64,000 nt of DNA from Pseudorhodobacter turbinis. GTDB lineage: Bacteria; Pseudomonadota; Alphaproteobacteria; Rhodobacterales; Rhodobacteraceae. The stretch covers positions 496,001 to 560,000 of the forward strand of contig NZ_CP039964.1 of NCBI RefSeq assembly GCF_005234135.1, written 5' to 3'. The notes under the pieces were generated by a model, which was given only the letters and a program-made list of their open reading frames with translations, made no database searches and was not told the origin of the DNA. Positions 1 through 7,537 of this stretch are shown in pieces. Position 1 is the first letter of the stretch. Each line of letters starts with the position of its first letter. The translations under genes were made by a program, and so were the position numbers.

Positions 1-106
1 AATTTTGGGGGCGCTATGAGCAATCTTTACTGGCTGAACGAGGACCAAATGGCGCGGCTGCGGCCGTTTTTTCCGAAGCGCCATGGCAAGCCGCGCGTGG
101 ATGATC

Positions 107-145
107 CGTTGCCCGGCAACGGTTTGTCTTGAAACCGTGAGAGGG
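107..145 (-). repeat. Palindromic mini-insert, copy 1
   Basis: A 39 bp insert splits the IS5 orfA codons between GATGATC and GGCGCG, where the uninterrupted gene should read continuously. On the minus strand it begins CCCTCTC, then has the stem ACGGTTT/AAACCGT, then a second hairpin CGTTGCC-G-GGCAACG. It introduces an in-frame TGA into the transposase. Confidence 0.75.
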
Positions 146-234
146 GGCGCGTTCTGAGTGGAATTATATTCATCAATCGCAATGGTTTGCGGTGGTGTGA
201 TGCCCCAAAGGAATATGGCCCGGCCAAGACCCTT

Positions 235-1617
235 TTGTGGTTGCCGCCCATATTGCAAGAAGTTTTTGACCCTGTTGGGGTGTGATCGAGTGCGAACTTT
301 TGTCAGGCCTCAAGATGCGGCATTTCCAAAAGCCGCGGGCCGGGATGGTGATCAGCGGATCGGGTCCAAATCTCTACACCGAGCTTTCTTACTCTCAGGG
401 TCTTACTGGTTTTCCCTATCCGGATCTGTTCGATCGTTTTGCCCATTCAGGTCGTCGTCTTCTTACACTCCCTTGGCACCGTCGCTAGCAGGTTGACATG
501 AACATCATGCCGAGCCCACCAGCGCCGGATCCCTGTAATCTTCGTTCTTCGTTAGCATCGCCCATATCTGGCGGGCCATTTTGTTGGCCAGCGCGATCGC
601 AACCAGCATCTTGGGTTTGCGCTCCAACATTCGTGACAACCAGCTGCCCTCCAAAATGGTTCGCTGCCCAAGCCAGCCTAATCGCGACATTGCGCCAATG
701 ATCAGGAGACGTCGGATATCGGCTTGGCCAGCCTTGGTCATCCGCCCCAAACGTTCCTTGCCTCCAGAAGAATGTTGCTTGGGAACAAGACCCAACCAAG
801 CCGCAAAGTCGCGTCCAGTTTTGAACTGTTCCATGTCTGGGCCGAAAGCTTCCACGGCAACGGCCGTCAGCGGTCCAACACCCGGCATGGTCTGAAGCCG
901 GCGCGCCCTGTCTGACTCGGCGGCCAGCGTCTTGAGTTTTGTGGTGCGCTCGATGACACGCGCCGTTTTTTCTGCAATCTGCGTCAGCAGATCCAAGCAC
1001 TCCTCGCGGATAAGTGCATGCAAGTCGACGGTCTCATCTTCTACAAGGGCCGTTATGCGATTGAGGTGGTGCATTCCTACGGGAAACACATGTCCGTGCT
1101 CATATAGAAGCGCCCGCAATGCATTTAGATCCGCGGTCCGCTGATGAACCAGTCGTTCACGGCCACGGAATAAGGCTGCGCGAGACTGCTGTTCGACCGT
1201 TTTGGGTTCAACAAAACGCATCTCCGACTGGCGGGCAGCGATGACGATCGCTTCAGCATCAGCAGCATCATTTTTCTGACGTTTAACGAACGGGCTAACG
1301 TACTGTGGCGCGATCAGTTTTACCTCATGGCCAACTGCTTCCATCTCGCGCGCCCAGTAATGCGCGCTGCCGCAAGCTTCAAAAATGACCAAGCAGGGCT
1401 CCTGCTGAGCCATGAACACAGAAAACTGCGTTCGCGTCAGCCTTTTGCGGAACTGAACCTTCCCCGTTCGAAGGGCACCATGAACCTGAAAAACATTCTT
1501 TGCCAGATCGACCCCAATCATCATATCCTTCATCTCGCCGTCCTCCTCTTCGCGGGGCGTTGAACAACACCACTTTGGCACATTACGATGCCCCCTTGGG
1601 AGGGCGGGAACCACTCC
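235..1617 (-). mobile_element. IS110/IS1111-type insertion sequence inside IS5
   Basis: The element separates IS5 sequence ending CCAAGACCC (about 234) from IS5 sequence resuming CTCTACAACC (about 1617). It carries one transposase on the minus strand, about 85 bp of 5' flank and about 265 bp of 3' non-coding flank. IS110-family elements carry a non-coding RNA in a long terminal non-coding region, and in the IS1111 group it lies downstream of the transposase, which fits this layout. The exact ends are uncertain by a few bases because IS1111-type inverted repeats are subterminal. Confidence 0.75.
505..1533 (-). CDS. IS110/IS1111-family transposase
   Basis: The 342-residue protein is full length for the IS110 family. 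The start ATG at 1533 follows a strong GAGGAGG Shine-Dalgarno and gives the typical opening MKDMMIGVDLAKNVFQVHGA. The RuvC-like DEDD domain is visible: D of IGVDLAK near residue 8, E of IFEACGSAHYW near 60, and the D residues of QKNDAADAEAI near 95-98. The C-terminal transposase_20 domain has the PGVGPLTA helix-hairpin-helix motif and the GRMTKAGQADIRRLLI segment that carries the catalytic serine region. A longer upstream reading is possible but runs through IS5 sequence and is not credible. The protein may be active, since no frameshift is seen. Confidence 0.9.
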   Translation of the reverse strand: MKDMMIGVDLAKNVFQVHGALRTGKVQFRKRLTRTQFSVFMAQQEPCLVIFEACGSAHYWAREMEAVGHEVKLIAPQYVSPFVKRQKNDAADAEAIVIAARQSEMRFVEPKTVEQQSRAALFRGRERLVHQRTADLNALRALLYEHGHVFPVGMHHLNRITALVEDETVDLHALIREECLDLLTQIAEKTARVIERTTKLKTLAAESDRARRLQTMPGVGPLTAVAVEAFGPDMEQFKTGRDFAAWLGLVPKQHSSGGKERLGRMTKAGQADIRRLLIIGAMSRLGWLGQRTILEGSWLSRMLERKPKMLVAIALANKMARQIWAMLTKNEDYRDPALVGSA

Positions 1618-1718
1618 ATCTCTACAACCGTTGGAAACGATGGGGTGCCATGGGCGTCTTCGCCCGAATGATGGACGGATTGGCTTCCGAAGCCGCCACA
1701 CCAAAGACGGTAATGATC

Positions 1719-1757
1719 CCCTCTCGCGGTTTGCAGACAAACCGCTGCCGGGCAGCG
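1719..1757 (+). repeat. Palindromic mini-insert, copy 2
   Basis: A 39 bp insert lies between ATGATC and GACGCAACC of the IS5 transposase and keeps the frame (13 extra codons). It reads CCCTCTCG, stem CGGTTTG, loop CAGA, stem CAAACCG, then a second perfect hairpin CGCTGCC-G-GGCAGCG. Confidence 0.8.
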
Positions 1758-1831
1758 GACGCAACCTATCTCAAAGCGCACCGAACGGCTTCAAGCCTTG
1801 GGTTGAAAAAGGGGGGCGCGGTCGTTTGATC

Positions 1832-1872
1832 ATTGCCCGGCAGGGCATTGCGCCGCAATGGCCCGAGAGGGG
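1832..1872 (-). repeat. Palindromic mini-insert, copy 3
   Basis: About 41 bp are inserted between TTGATC and GGCCGAACC of the IS5 transposase (expected ...LIGRTKGG...). On the minus strand it has CCCTCTCG, stem CATTGC/GCAATG extended by GGG/CCC with a bulge, then CTGCCGGGCA. The insert shifts the reading frame. Confidence 0.75.
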
Positions 1873-1896
1873 GGCCGAACCAAGGGCGGCATGAAC

Positions 1897-1934
1897 CGGT
1901 GCCCGGCAGACGATTGGAACAATCGGCGAGAGGG
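1897..1934 (-). repeat. Palindromic mini-insert, copy 4
   Basis: About 38 bp are inserted between ATGAAC and ACTAAATTG of the IS5 transposase. On the minus strand it has CCCTCTCG, stem CGATTG/CAATCG around TTC, then CTGCCGGGCA. It shifts the frame, so this transposase alone is broken several times by the same element family. Confidence 0.75.
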
Positions 1935-1999
1935 ACTAAATTGCATGCCGTCACCGATGAAAACGGACGCCCTATTCGCTTCTTCATGAGCGCTGGCAC

Positions 2000-2038
2000 C
2001 CCTCTCGCGGTTTGCACGCAAACCGCTGCCGGGCAGCG
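2000..2038 (+). repeat. Palindromic mini-insert, copy 5
   Basis: A 39 bp in-frame insert sits in the segment expected to read MSAG-(one residue)-ISDYT. It is almost identical to the copy at 1719: stem CGGTTTG/CAAACCG with loop CACG instead of CAGA, and the same second hairpin CGCTGCC-G-GGCAGCG. Confidence 0.8.
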
Positions 2039-2237
2039 GATCAGCGATTACACCAGCGCGGCGGCATTGCTGAGCAGTCTTCCGTCTGCTCAATGGCTTC
2101 TAGCAGACCGGGGTTATGATGCGGACTGGTTCCGTGAAGGCTTGGAAAACAAGGGAATAAAGCCATGCATCCCTGGCCGGAAGTCCCGCACAAAGCCTGT
2201 CAAATACGACAAGCGCCGTTACAAACGTCGCAATCGC

Positions 2238-2274
2238 CTTCTCGCGCATGTAAACATGCGCTGCCAGGTAACAC
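2238..2274 (+). repeat. Palindromic mini-insert, copy 6 (degenerate)
   Basis: About 37 bp interrupt the IS5 segment expected to read RRNRIEIMFGRLKDW. The ends are decayed versions of the family ends (CTTCTCG and CTGCCAGG), but the stem GCGCATG/CATGCGC around TAA is perfect. Confidence 0.6.
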
Positions 2275-2310
2275 ATCGAGATCATGTTCGGGCGTTTGAA
2301 GGACTGGCCA

Positions 2311-2356
2311 ATCGTCGGGAAAACAGTCCCCGGACTGTTTTCTGATCCTCCTCATA
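2311..2356. repeat. Second type of palindromic insert
   Basis: Roughly 40-50 bp interrupt the IS5 coding segment expected to read KDWRRVATRYD. The insert holds a perfect stem GAAAACAGTCC / GGACTGTTTTC around a single C, followed by TGATCCTCCTC. It shares no sequence with the CCCTCTCG-type inserts nearby. Confidence 0.5.
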
Positions 2357-2438
2357 GGTCGCAACACGCGACGACAGATGTCCGAAAGTCTTTCTCTCTG
2401 CCATCGCCCTCGCCGCAACCGTCTTGTTCTGGCTTTGA

Positions 2439-4080
2439 AAATCAATGAGATGCCGTAACGGGGCCTGCGTTGCACACTGCCTGTTACCGCTTGCAAGATC
2501 AGGGGCAATTTGTCGACCATCCCGTATTGGATCCACATGGAGGGCTACAGGATGAGACTGTTTGTTGGGTTGGATGTATCGCTGGCAAAGACCGCAATTT
2601 GCGTGATCAGCGAGCATGGCAAGATCGTGAAAGAAGCGCAGGTCGCCAGTGAACCTGAAGAATTGGTGCGTTGGGCCCGCGAACAGGACGGCACTATTGC
2701 CGCCATTGGGCTCGAGGCTGGCCCATTGTCTCAATGGTTACATCGCGCAATGAGCGTTGCAGGGCTTGAAGTCGTCCTGATGGAAACCCGCCAGGTAAAA
2801 GGCGCCCTGAAGGCGATGCCAATCAAGACGGACCGGCGGGATGCCGAGGGCATTGCGCGCCTGCTTCACCTTGGCTGGTTCCGGCCCGTTCACTGCAAAT
2901 CCGTCTCGGCGCAAGAAGTTCGTGCCGTGCTCGGTGCCCGAAAGGCCATCCAGCAAGGTATGATCGCCCTAGAAATGTCTATGCGTGGGCTGTTGCGGAA
3001 CTTTGGGTTGAAAGTTGGTGCTATCTCTCGGGGCAGGTATGAACACCGAATCCGCGAATTGGCGGACGGTAATTCGATGCTGGAGGCCGCGACAGGCCCT
3101 ATGCTTCTGGCACGGGCATCCTTGCGAAAGGAGCTGGCGGGATTGGAACGCCTTGTCCGTCAGATGGCTCAGGATGACCCAGTCTGTCGTCGACTTATGT
3201 CGATGCCTGGAGTGGGAGCTGTTGTCGCGCTAACCTACAGATCAGCCGTCGATGATCCCACCCGGTTCACATCTTCCAAGAATGTTGGCCCGTGGGTCGG
3301 CATGACACCATCACGCAACCAGTCGGGCGAACGCGATGTCTCAGGCGGCATCACCAAGGCAGGTGATGTCAACCTGCGTCGCGCGCTATGTCAGGCTGCG
3401 ACCGTGATGTTGCACCGCGGGCGTTCGACCTGGCTGAGAACATGGGCAGCGCAAGTCGCCCGCCGCAGAGGTGGTAAGCGCGCCATGGTCGCGTTAGCCC
3501 GGCGCATCGGGGTGATCCTGCACCGGATGTGGGTTGATGACACAGACTTTCGATCAGACACTGCCGTGCCCCATGCGGTCTAAAAAATTGCTTTTCCTGC
3601 CGTCACGCGCCTGACTGCAGGCCTTCGAGGTCCCCTAGGGACGTGGTTCCGATGATGCCGTGCTCCGGACTGTTGCCGACCAACATCGAGCACGCCTATG
3701 AGATGGGCACATCGGAATTGCATTTGAACCAGCATCATGTTGGTAGCCATCGCGCTGACCACGGACCGAAGCATGCACCCGGGGTGATCTCAAAAGAAGG
3801 CTGTGGCGAAAGCAGAACGGCTCAGAAAACAACTGTCATCAAATCCGCAACTATGCGGCCGGATGCGTATGTCAAAAAGCACTTGACTGAGACGTCCCCG
3901 TTACCGAAGTCTGGAGCCTAGCAATTTCGCCAAAGCCCATTCAATTAAAACAGAAGCTGGCGTTCCGGAACCTAAACAAAATTGCACGGAAAGCTGTTCA
4001 CTTTTGCACACCAAATGTTCGAAGGTAGTGAATTGTGCAATGGTATGGACTCGCTATTTCGGTCTGGCAGCTAATCGAAC
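2439..4080 (+). mobile_element. IS110-family element
   Basis: The span starts just after the IS5 stop and covers one IS110-family transposase, about 110 bp of 5' flank and a long 3' stretch without genes (3584 to about 4080). The 3' stretch carries only shadow ORFs, and no second gene was recognised in it. The outer boundaries are not resolved, and part of the 3' stretch may belong to the promoter region of the next gene. A non-coding guide RNA is expected in IS110-family flanks, but none can be delineated by eye. Confidence 0.5.
2552..3583 (+). CDS. IS110-family transposase
   Basis: This is a 343-residue intact transposase, distinct from the one at 505-1533. ATG 2552 is chosen because GGAGGG lies eight bases upstream and it gives the standard start MRLFVGLDVSLAKTAI. 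The DEDD catalytic D is in GLDVSLAK, the E in IGLEAGPLSQW, and the paired D residues in KTDRRDAEGIA near residue 110. The C-terminal domain has the MSMPGVGAVVALTYR hairpin motif and GITKAGDVNLRRAL. Its gene lies directly downstream of the dead IS5 copy, so the region is a repeated landing site. The product would act on DNA in the cytoplasm. Confidence 0.9.
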   Translation: MRLFVGLDVSLAKTAICVISEHGKIVKEAQVASEPEELVRWAREQDGTIAAIGLEAGPLSQWLHRAMSVAGLEVVLMETRQVKGALKAMPIKTDRRDAEGIARLLHLGWFRPVHCKSVSAQEVRAVLGARKAIQQGMIALEMSMRGLLRNFGLKVGAISRGRYEHRIRELADGNSMLEAATGPMLLARASLRKELAGLERLVRQMAQDDPVCRRLMSMPGVGAVVALTYRSAVDDPTRFTSSKNVGPWVGMTPSRNQSGERDVSGGITKAGDVNLRRALCQAATVMLHRGRSTWLRTWAAQVARRRGGKRAMVALARRIGVILHRMWVDDTDFRSDTAVPHAV

Positions 4081-4107
4081 AAATTTAGTCACAGAAAAGA
4101 GATCAAA

Positions 4108-4686
4108 ATGAAAAACTTCCTTATCACGACGGCGATGGGCGTAACATTTGCGACTGCAGCACAAGCCGAGCCAGTGACCTACATGCTTGACGCATCGCAC
4201 AGCCAGATCGTCTTTAGCTATGACCACTTGGGTTTTTCAACCACGACGGGCATGTTCTCAGGCTTTGAGGGCACCATCGAACTGGACACAGAAAACCCAG
4301 CGGCATCCAGTGTTGAAGTCTCCTTTCCTGCGCAAAGCCTCATCACAGGGTGGCCCGCACGTGAAGCTCACTTTCTTACAGAAGAATTTTTCGGCGCTGA
4401 CACCAACCCACTGGTGACATTCACATCAACCGCAATCGAAGTGACTGGCGACAACACCGGCATGATCACAGGCGATCTGACCATAAACGGCATCACAAAA
4501 TCTGTCGTGCTTGACGCGACGATGAACCAGTTGGCAGATCACCCAATGGCAAATCTGCCATGGGCCGGTTTTGACGCGACGACAACGCTGCTTCGTTCTG
4601 ATTTTGACATGGGCCAATTTGCACCGTTCGTTGGTGATGAAATTGCGATCAACATCTCCATTGAAGCGATGGTTCCTGCAGAGTAA
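4108..4686 (+). CDS. YceI-family periplasmic protein
   Basis: This is a 192-residue exported protein with a clear Sec signal peptide (residues 1-20, cleavage after AQA). The mature part starts with the YceI signature (YMLDASHSQIVFSYDHLGFS) and includes LTINGITKSVVLDATMN. YceI proteins form a lipocalin-like barrel that binds an isoprenoid or amphiphilic ligand in the periplasm; the ligand here is unknown. It is convergent with the b561-YceI fusion on the opposite strand, and a strong terminator lies between them, so the two may act together in periplasmic redox or quinone handling. That link is inference. Confidence 0.9.
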   Translation: MKNFLITTAMGVTFATAAQAEPVTYMLDASHSQIVFSYDHLGFSTTTGMFSGFEGTIELDTENPAASSVEVSFPAQSLITGWPAREAHFLTEEFFGADTNPLVTFTSTAIEVTGDNTGMITGDLTINGITKSVVLDATMNQLADHPMANLPWAGFDATTTLLRSDFDMGQFAPFVGDEIAINISIEAMVPAE

Positions 4687-4710
4687 TCAATTTATAATTC
4701 AATAATTTAA

Positions 4711-4739
4711 GGGCCGACAGAGCAATCTGGCGGCCCTTT
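4711..4739 (+). terminator. Rho-independent terminator after yceI
   Basis: The stem GGGCCG-A-CAGA pairs with TCTG-G-CGGCCC around GCAA and is followed by TTTC. An A-rich stretch precedes the stem, so it can also end the convergent transcript. Confidence 0.8.
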
Positions 4740-4754
4740 CTAATGACGCCTGTT

Positions 4755-5939
4755 CTACTCTGGCCGTGTCGCAGTAAGTTCAATCAAGACATCCACCGAA
4801 AACCCGACAGAGCTTTCGTCTGGGTAAGCTGCTCCCATGCCGAAATCACGGCGATCCAATACTGTACCACCCGAAACGGTCGCATCGCCTTCCGTGATGT
4901 CCAGATCAAAATCAAGTGTCACAGGAACGGTTTGCCCGGCCAACGTCAGCGTGCCTGTAGCCGTATGTTGAGGCCCGTCGATCTGCGCAATCTCCCCCTC
5001 GAAGACGGCTTGCGCGTGGCTGGTGACGTCAAAAAATTCAGGGCCTTTGGCTTGGTCTGACACAGCCCCCAGCGTGAGAGATGTTGTATCGATGACTGTG
5101 TTAATAGTGCCCGTGCCAGTTTCAGGATCATAGTCAACGGCGGCTTGCCAACTTGCGAAACCGCCCGTCACCTGCGCACCGATTTGCGTGATGGTGATGG
5201 ATAGGGTCCCGTCTTTTACGACCCAACCTGCAGCCTGTCGCGCGGGCAATTGTGAAGTTGCAGTATCATTGTGGGTCGGTGCAAAAACGGTCAAGGCCCC
5301 GCCAATTGCAAACATCCAGACCGCCAATGCGGCAAGTAAAGATGCGCTTTTGTTGGCGTCCGTCGCTGATGCATTGCCAACCCCGCGCCCGTTCCACATG
5401 CGCGCCAACGTCCCGTCGCGATCCAGAACAGCGTGTTTGAGGGCGCCGCTAACGTGTGCAGCAACTGTTGCTGCCAAAACGATCCCCGAAATCCAATGCA
5501 CATTGGCGGCTATGATCGCCAGGCTTTCGGATTTGGGAGTAAACGGTAGATTTTGGGGAAGCGGCCACCAAATAGGCGCAAAACCCACTTCGGCCGAATG
5601 CATTACCCAGCCAGAAATTGGCAACACAAAAATGGCCGCATACAACACCCAATGCGCTGTCTCTGCGGCGAACGTTTCAACGCGGCGTTCGGGATGAAGT
5701 GGGACAGGTCGCGGTTGTGAGATTGCCCAAATCACGCGCAATACCGCGAGAAAAAGGACCGTGACGCCGATTGTTTTGTGGGTCGAATACAGAACTTGAA
5801 GGAACCCCACCGTATCGCCGGAGCGCGGTGTGAATTTTCCAAGCAACCCGAGCGCTATGTCCGCCAAAATAAGGACTGCAATCGTCCAGTGAAAAACTCG
5901 GGCGACTAGCCCGTAGCGGGTGGCGGTATTCGTTATCAT
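4755..5939 (-). CDS. Cytochrome b561-YceI fusion protein
   Basis: This 394-residue protein combines two domains. Residues 1-180 are a four-helix cytochrome b561 with candidate heme histidines H17 (FHW), H54 (THK), H148 (VHW) and H162 (AHVSG). A fifth membrane segment lies at about 200-220, and residues 235-394 form a YceI domain (start GWVVKDGTLSITI, end SVDVLIELTATRPE). The family role of b561 is transmembrane electron transfer with quinone; YceI binds hydrophobic ligands. The fusion places the YceI barrel on the periplasmic side next to the heme domain. ATG 5939 is the only sensible start. The gene is convergent with the free-standing yceI. Confidence 0.88.
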   Translation of the reverse strand: MITNTATRYGLVARVFHWTIAVLILADIALGLLGKFTPRSGDTVGFLQVLYSTHKTIGVTVLFLAVLRVIWAISQPRPVPLHPERRVETFAAETAHWVLYAAIFVLPISGWVMHSAEVGFAPIWWPLPQNLPFTPKSESLAIIAANVHWISGIVLAATVAAHVSGALKHAVLDRDGTLARMWNGRGVGNASATDANKSASLLAALAVWMFAIGGALTVFAPTHNDTATSQLPARQAAGWVVKDGTLSITITQIGAQVTGGFASWQAAVDYDPETGTGTINTVIDTTSLTLGAVSDQAKGPEFFDVTSHAQAVFEGEIAQIDGPQHTATGTLTLAGQTVPVTLDFDLDITEGDATVSGGTVLDRRDFGMGAAYPDESSVGFSVDVLIELTATRPE

Positions 5940-6495
5940 CGGATTCTCACTCTGTTATTTTTCGGCACTGATACATAGTTCCCTGCGCGAGCACACTCTG
6001 CTCCTGCAAACACCTCATGTGCGCCCAATGCGACGTGGTTGTTAAACGCGATCAATTTAGCAGGGCAGTTCGCAACGAGCGTGCGCGACCCCGTTCTGGA
6101 AATAGACCACAAACATGTGCCGCTCAGACTATGTGGACCTGCAGAATATTGAGTTCACCTGAGCAAGATTGCGTTGAGCCGTTCCAAAGGAACTGTTTTT
6201 GAAACATAGAAAATATCGCTGGATGAATGCCTGTTTTGCAAGACCAGCCATTGGCCTTAACTTAATCAAGGTCGGCTTGGTCCGCAGTGTGAGTTCGGCC
6301 ATCAACTGATTTTGCGTTGCAGCGAAAGTCCGGTTCGACGGGCCGCGCCGCAGAATCGCCGAGGGTCATTGAGGGTCCGGTTTGGGCTGAGCACGCTTCA
6401 CTCGCCGGCGAACACCGAGATTATGATAAAACCGTAGATTTCCTAGGGTCAGACTGCTATTTTTGATGCCACCTGACTCAATATGGAGATTTCAG
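5940..6495. other. Gene-free region upstream of the b561 fusion
   Basis: No coding sequence, RNA gene or complete mobile element was recognised here. It should hold the promoters of the divergent genes on either side. A short stretch near 6373-6394 resembles one near 7011-7031 (both contain TTTGGGCTGAG), which may be an IS-end remnant. Confidence 0.4.
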
Positions 6496-6831
6496 ATGAA
6501 AAAATTATTTTTGGTAGCTTGTATATCCGCCAGCATAGCTAGCTTTGGCACAGCGCAGGCCGACGAAACGGAAACAATTAAGCAAGCGATTTCGGGTAAG
6601 ACAATTGTTAGCGGAACGGCTGAGATTAAACTTAGCAAGAATGGTCGTATGACTGGCAAAGCTGGTTCAACAACTTACAAAGGTGCATGGACGGTGCGGG
6701 ACGGAAAGTTTTGCCGCACAATTACTGAACCGAAAAAATGGGCTGGTACAGAGTGCCAGCCAACTAAACTTGGTGGCGGCATCATAAGTCTCACGGGCCG
6801 CAACGGTCCAGCCGACTGGGCAATAAAATAG
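6496..6831 (+). CDS. Small exported protein, possibly DUF995-like
   Basis: This is a 111-residue protein of unknown function. ATG 6496 is preferred over an upstream ATG because GGAG precedes it and because it opens a signal peptide (MKKLFLVACISASIASFGTA). The mature part has the pattern ISGKTIVSG...GRMTGKAG...GAWTVRDGKFCR...GTECQ, which resembles DUF995 proteins: a small beta-rich fold with two cysteines, probably disulfide bonded in the periplasm. This assignment is from pattern memory only. No operon partner is present, and an IS3-type remnant begins two bases after the stop. Confidence 0.7.
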   Translation: MKKLFLVACISASIASFGTAQADETETIKQAISGKTIVSGTAEIKLSKNGRMTGKAGSTTYKGAWTVRDGKFCRTITEPKKWAGTECQPTKLGGGIISLTGRNGPADWAIK

Positions 6832-6832
6832 T

Positions 6833-6935
6833 GGTCCTGTCCCGGTTTAATTCCGGTCTCTTTCGAGCAATGTTTGCTATGAAGGAGACAAGAAATTGCG
6901 ACGAGATACACTGACGAGTTTCGACGTGTGTAGGA
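6833..6935 (+). mobile_element. IS3-family left-end remnant
   Basis: The segment starts TGGTCCTGTCCCGGTTT, typical of an IS3-family terminal repeat. It continues to a GAAGGAGACAAGA ribosome site and the first codons of an orfA reading TRYTDEFRRV before a stop. The rest of the element is missing. No gene was recognised in the remaining sequence to 7092. Confidence 0.5.
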
Positions 6936-7092
6936 ATGCCTTTGCGCGAGGATCAAGCCATCTCGCCCGAAATCTTCACAATACAGCACGACTCCTTGCG
7001 CAGCGCCCCACGGATCCGGGTTTGGGCTGAGGTGTTTGGGACGAGTTGGCACGCCTGCCTGATGTGGCAAGCATGCTGCGTTGATGTGTGAG

Positions 7093-7537
7093 TTAATGTG
7101 TAATCATGCTTTCTGCGATCTCAGCCCCGCTCAGATCGGCTGGAAAATATGTCGGCCAATTGGTGACCTCCGCCAGCAGTTCCGCACGGTCATTGCCCCA
7201 GTAAAGGTGGTAGTGGTCCGACTTGGTCGGCACGATGATGTGATCGCTAAACTGGATGAACTGCGGCGCGGCTTCGTCGCCACCCGACCTTTCAAAGATG
7301 TAACGCACGCCTTGATTGCCGGATTCGTAAGTCAGAATTTCGAAGCCGTCGTTTTCGTATTGCCCTTGAACGGGCTTGCCATCCCGAAAAAACGTCACGC
7401 TGGACCCGTCGATCAGAATCCGCTCCACATCTGTGGTATAGCCCGTGTTGTAATATGCGCGATATTCTTCGACGGACTTGTCGCCGTCTTCGGCCTTATG
7501 CGCAAGCACGGCGTCCAAAGTACCGTCTTGCGTAATT
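7093..7537 (-). pseudogene. zinT-like gene lacking its 5' end
   Basis: The reading frame matches the C-terminal lipocalin-like domain of ZinT/AdcA zinc-binding proteins: AEEYRAYYN-type, GYTTDVERILIDG, VTFFRDGKPVQG, EILTYESGNQGVRYIFE, FSDHIIVPTKSDHYHLYWG and WPTYFPADLSG. The signal peptide, His-rich stretch and first core strands are missing. The frame remains open upstream but runs into the last codons of the GMC oxidoreductase, whose stop lies at 7538-7540. The first available start is TTG at 7518, giving 141 residues. It may be a dead fragment or be expressed by coupling to the upstream gene. The metal-binding DHYH motif is retained. Confidence 0.75.

Larger units (their letters stand above)
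16..2438 (+). pseudogene. IS5-family (IS427-like) transposase, multiply disrupted
   Basis: This is a broken IS5-family transposase read in pieces. The N-terminal part (from 16) reads SNLYWLNEDQMARLRPFFPK and continues as IIFINRNGLRWCDAPKEYGP. The rest resumes at about 1617 with LYNRWKRWGAMGVFARMMDG and runs through DATYLKAHRTASSL, KLHAVTDENGRPIRFF and LLADRGYDADWF to a C-terminal VFLSAIALAATVLFWL-type end near 2438. An IS110-type element splits it at about 235/1617, and six small palindromic inserts interrupt it (107, 1719, 1832, 1897, 2000, 2238), plus a different palindrome near 2313. A poly-A/poly-G run near 1806-1816 (AAAAAGGGGGG) fits the -1 frameshift site known in IS427-type elements, but a plain deletion is equally possible. 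It cannot make an intact transposase. Confidence 0.85.

Noticed and set aside
6373..7031. Two short stretches sharing TTTGGGCTGAG (6373-6394 and 7011-7031)
   Set aside because: The match is about 20 bp and has no further structure, so a repeat family cannot be claimed.
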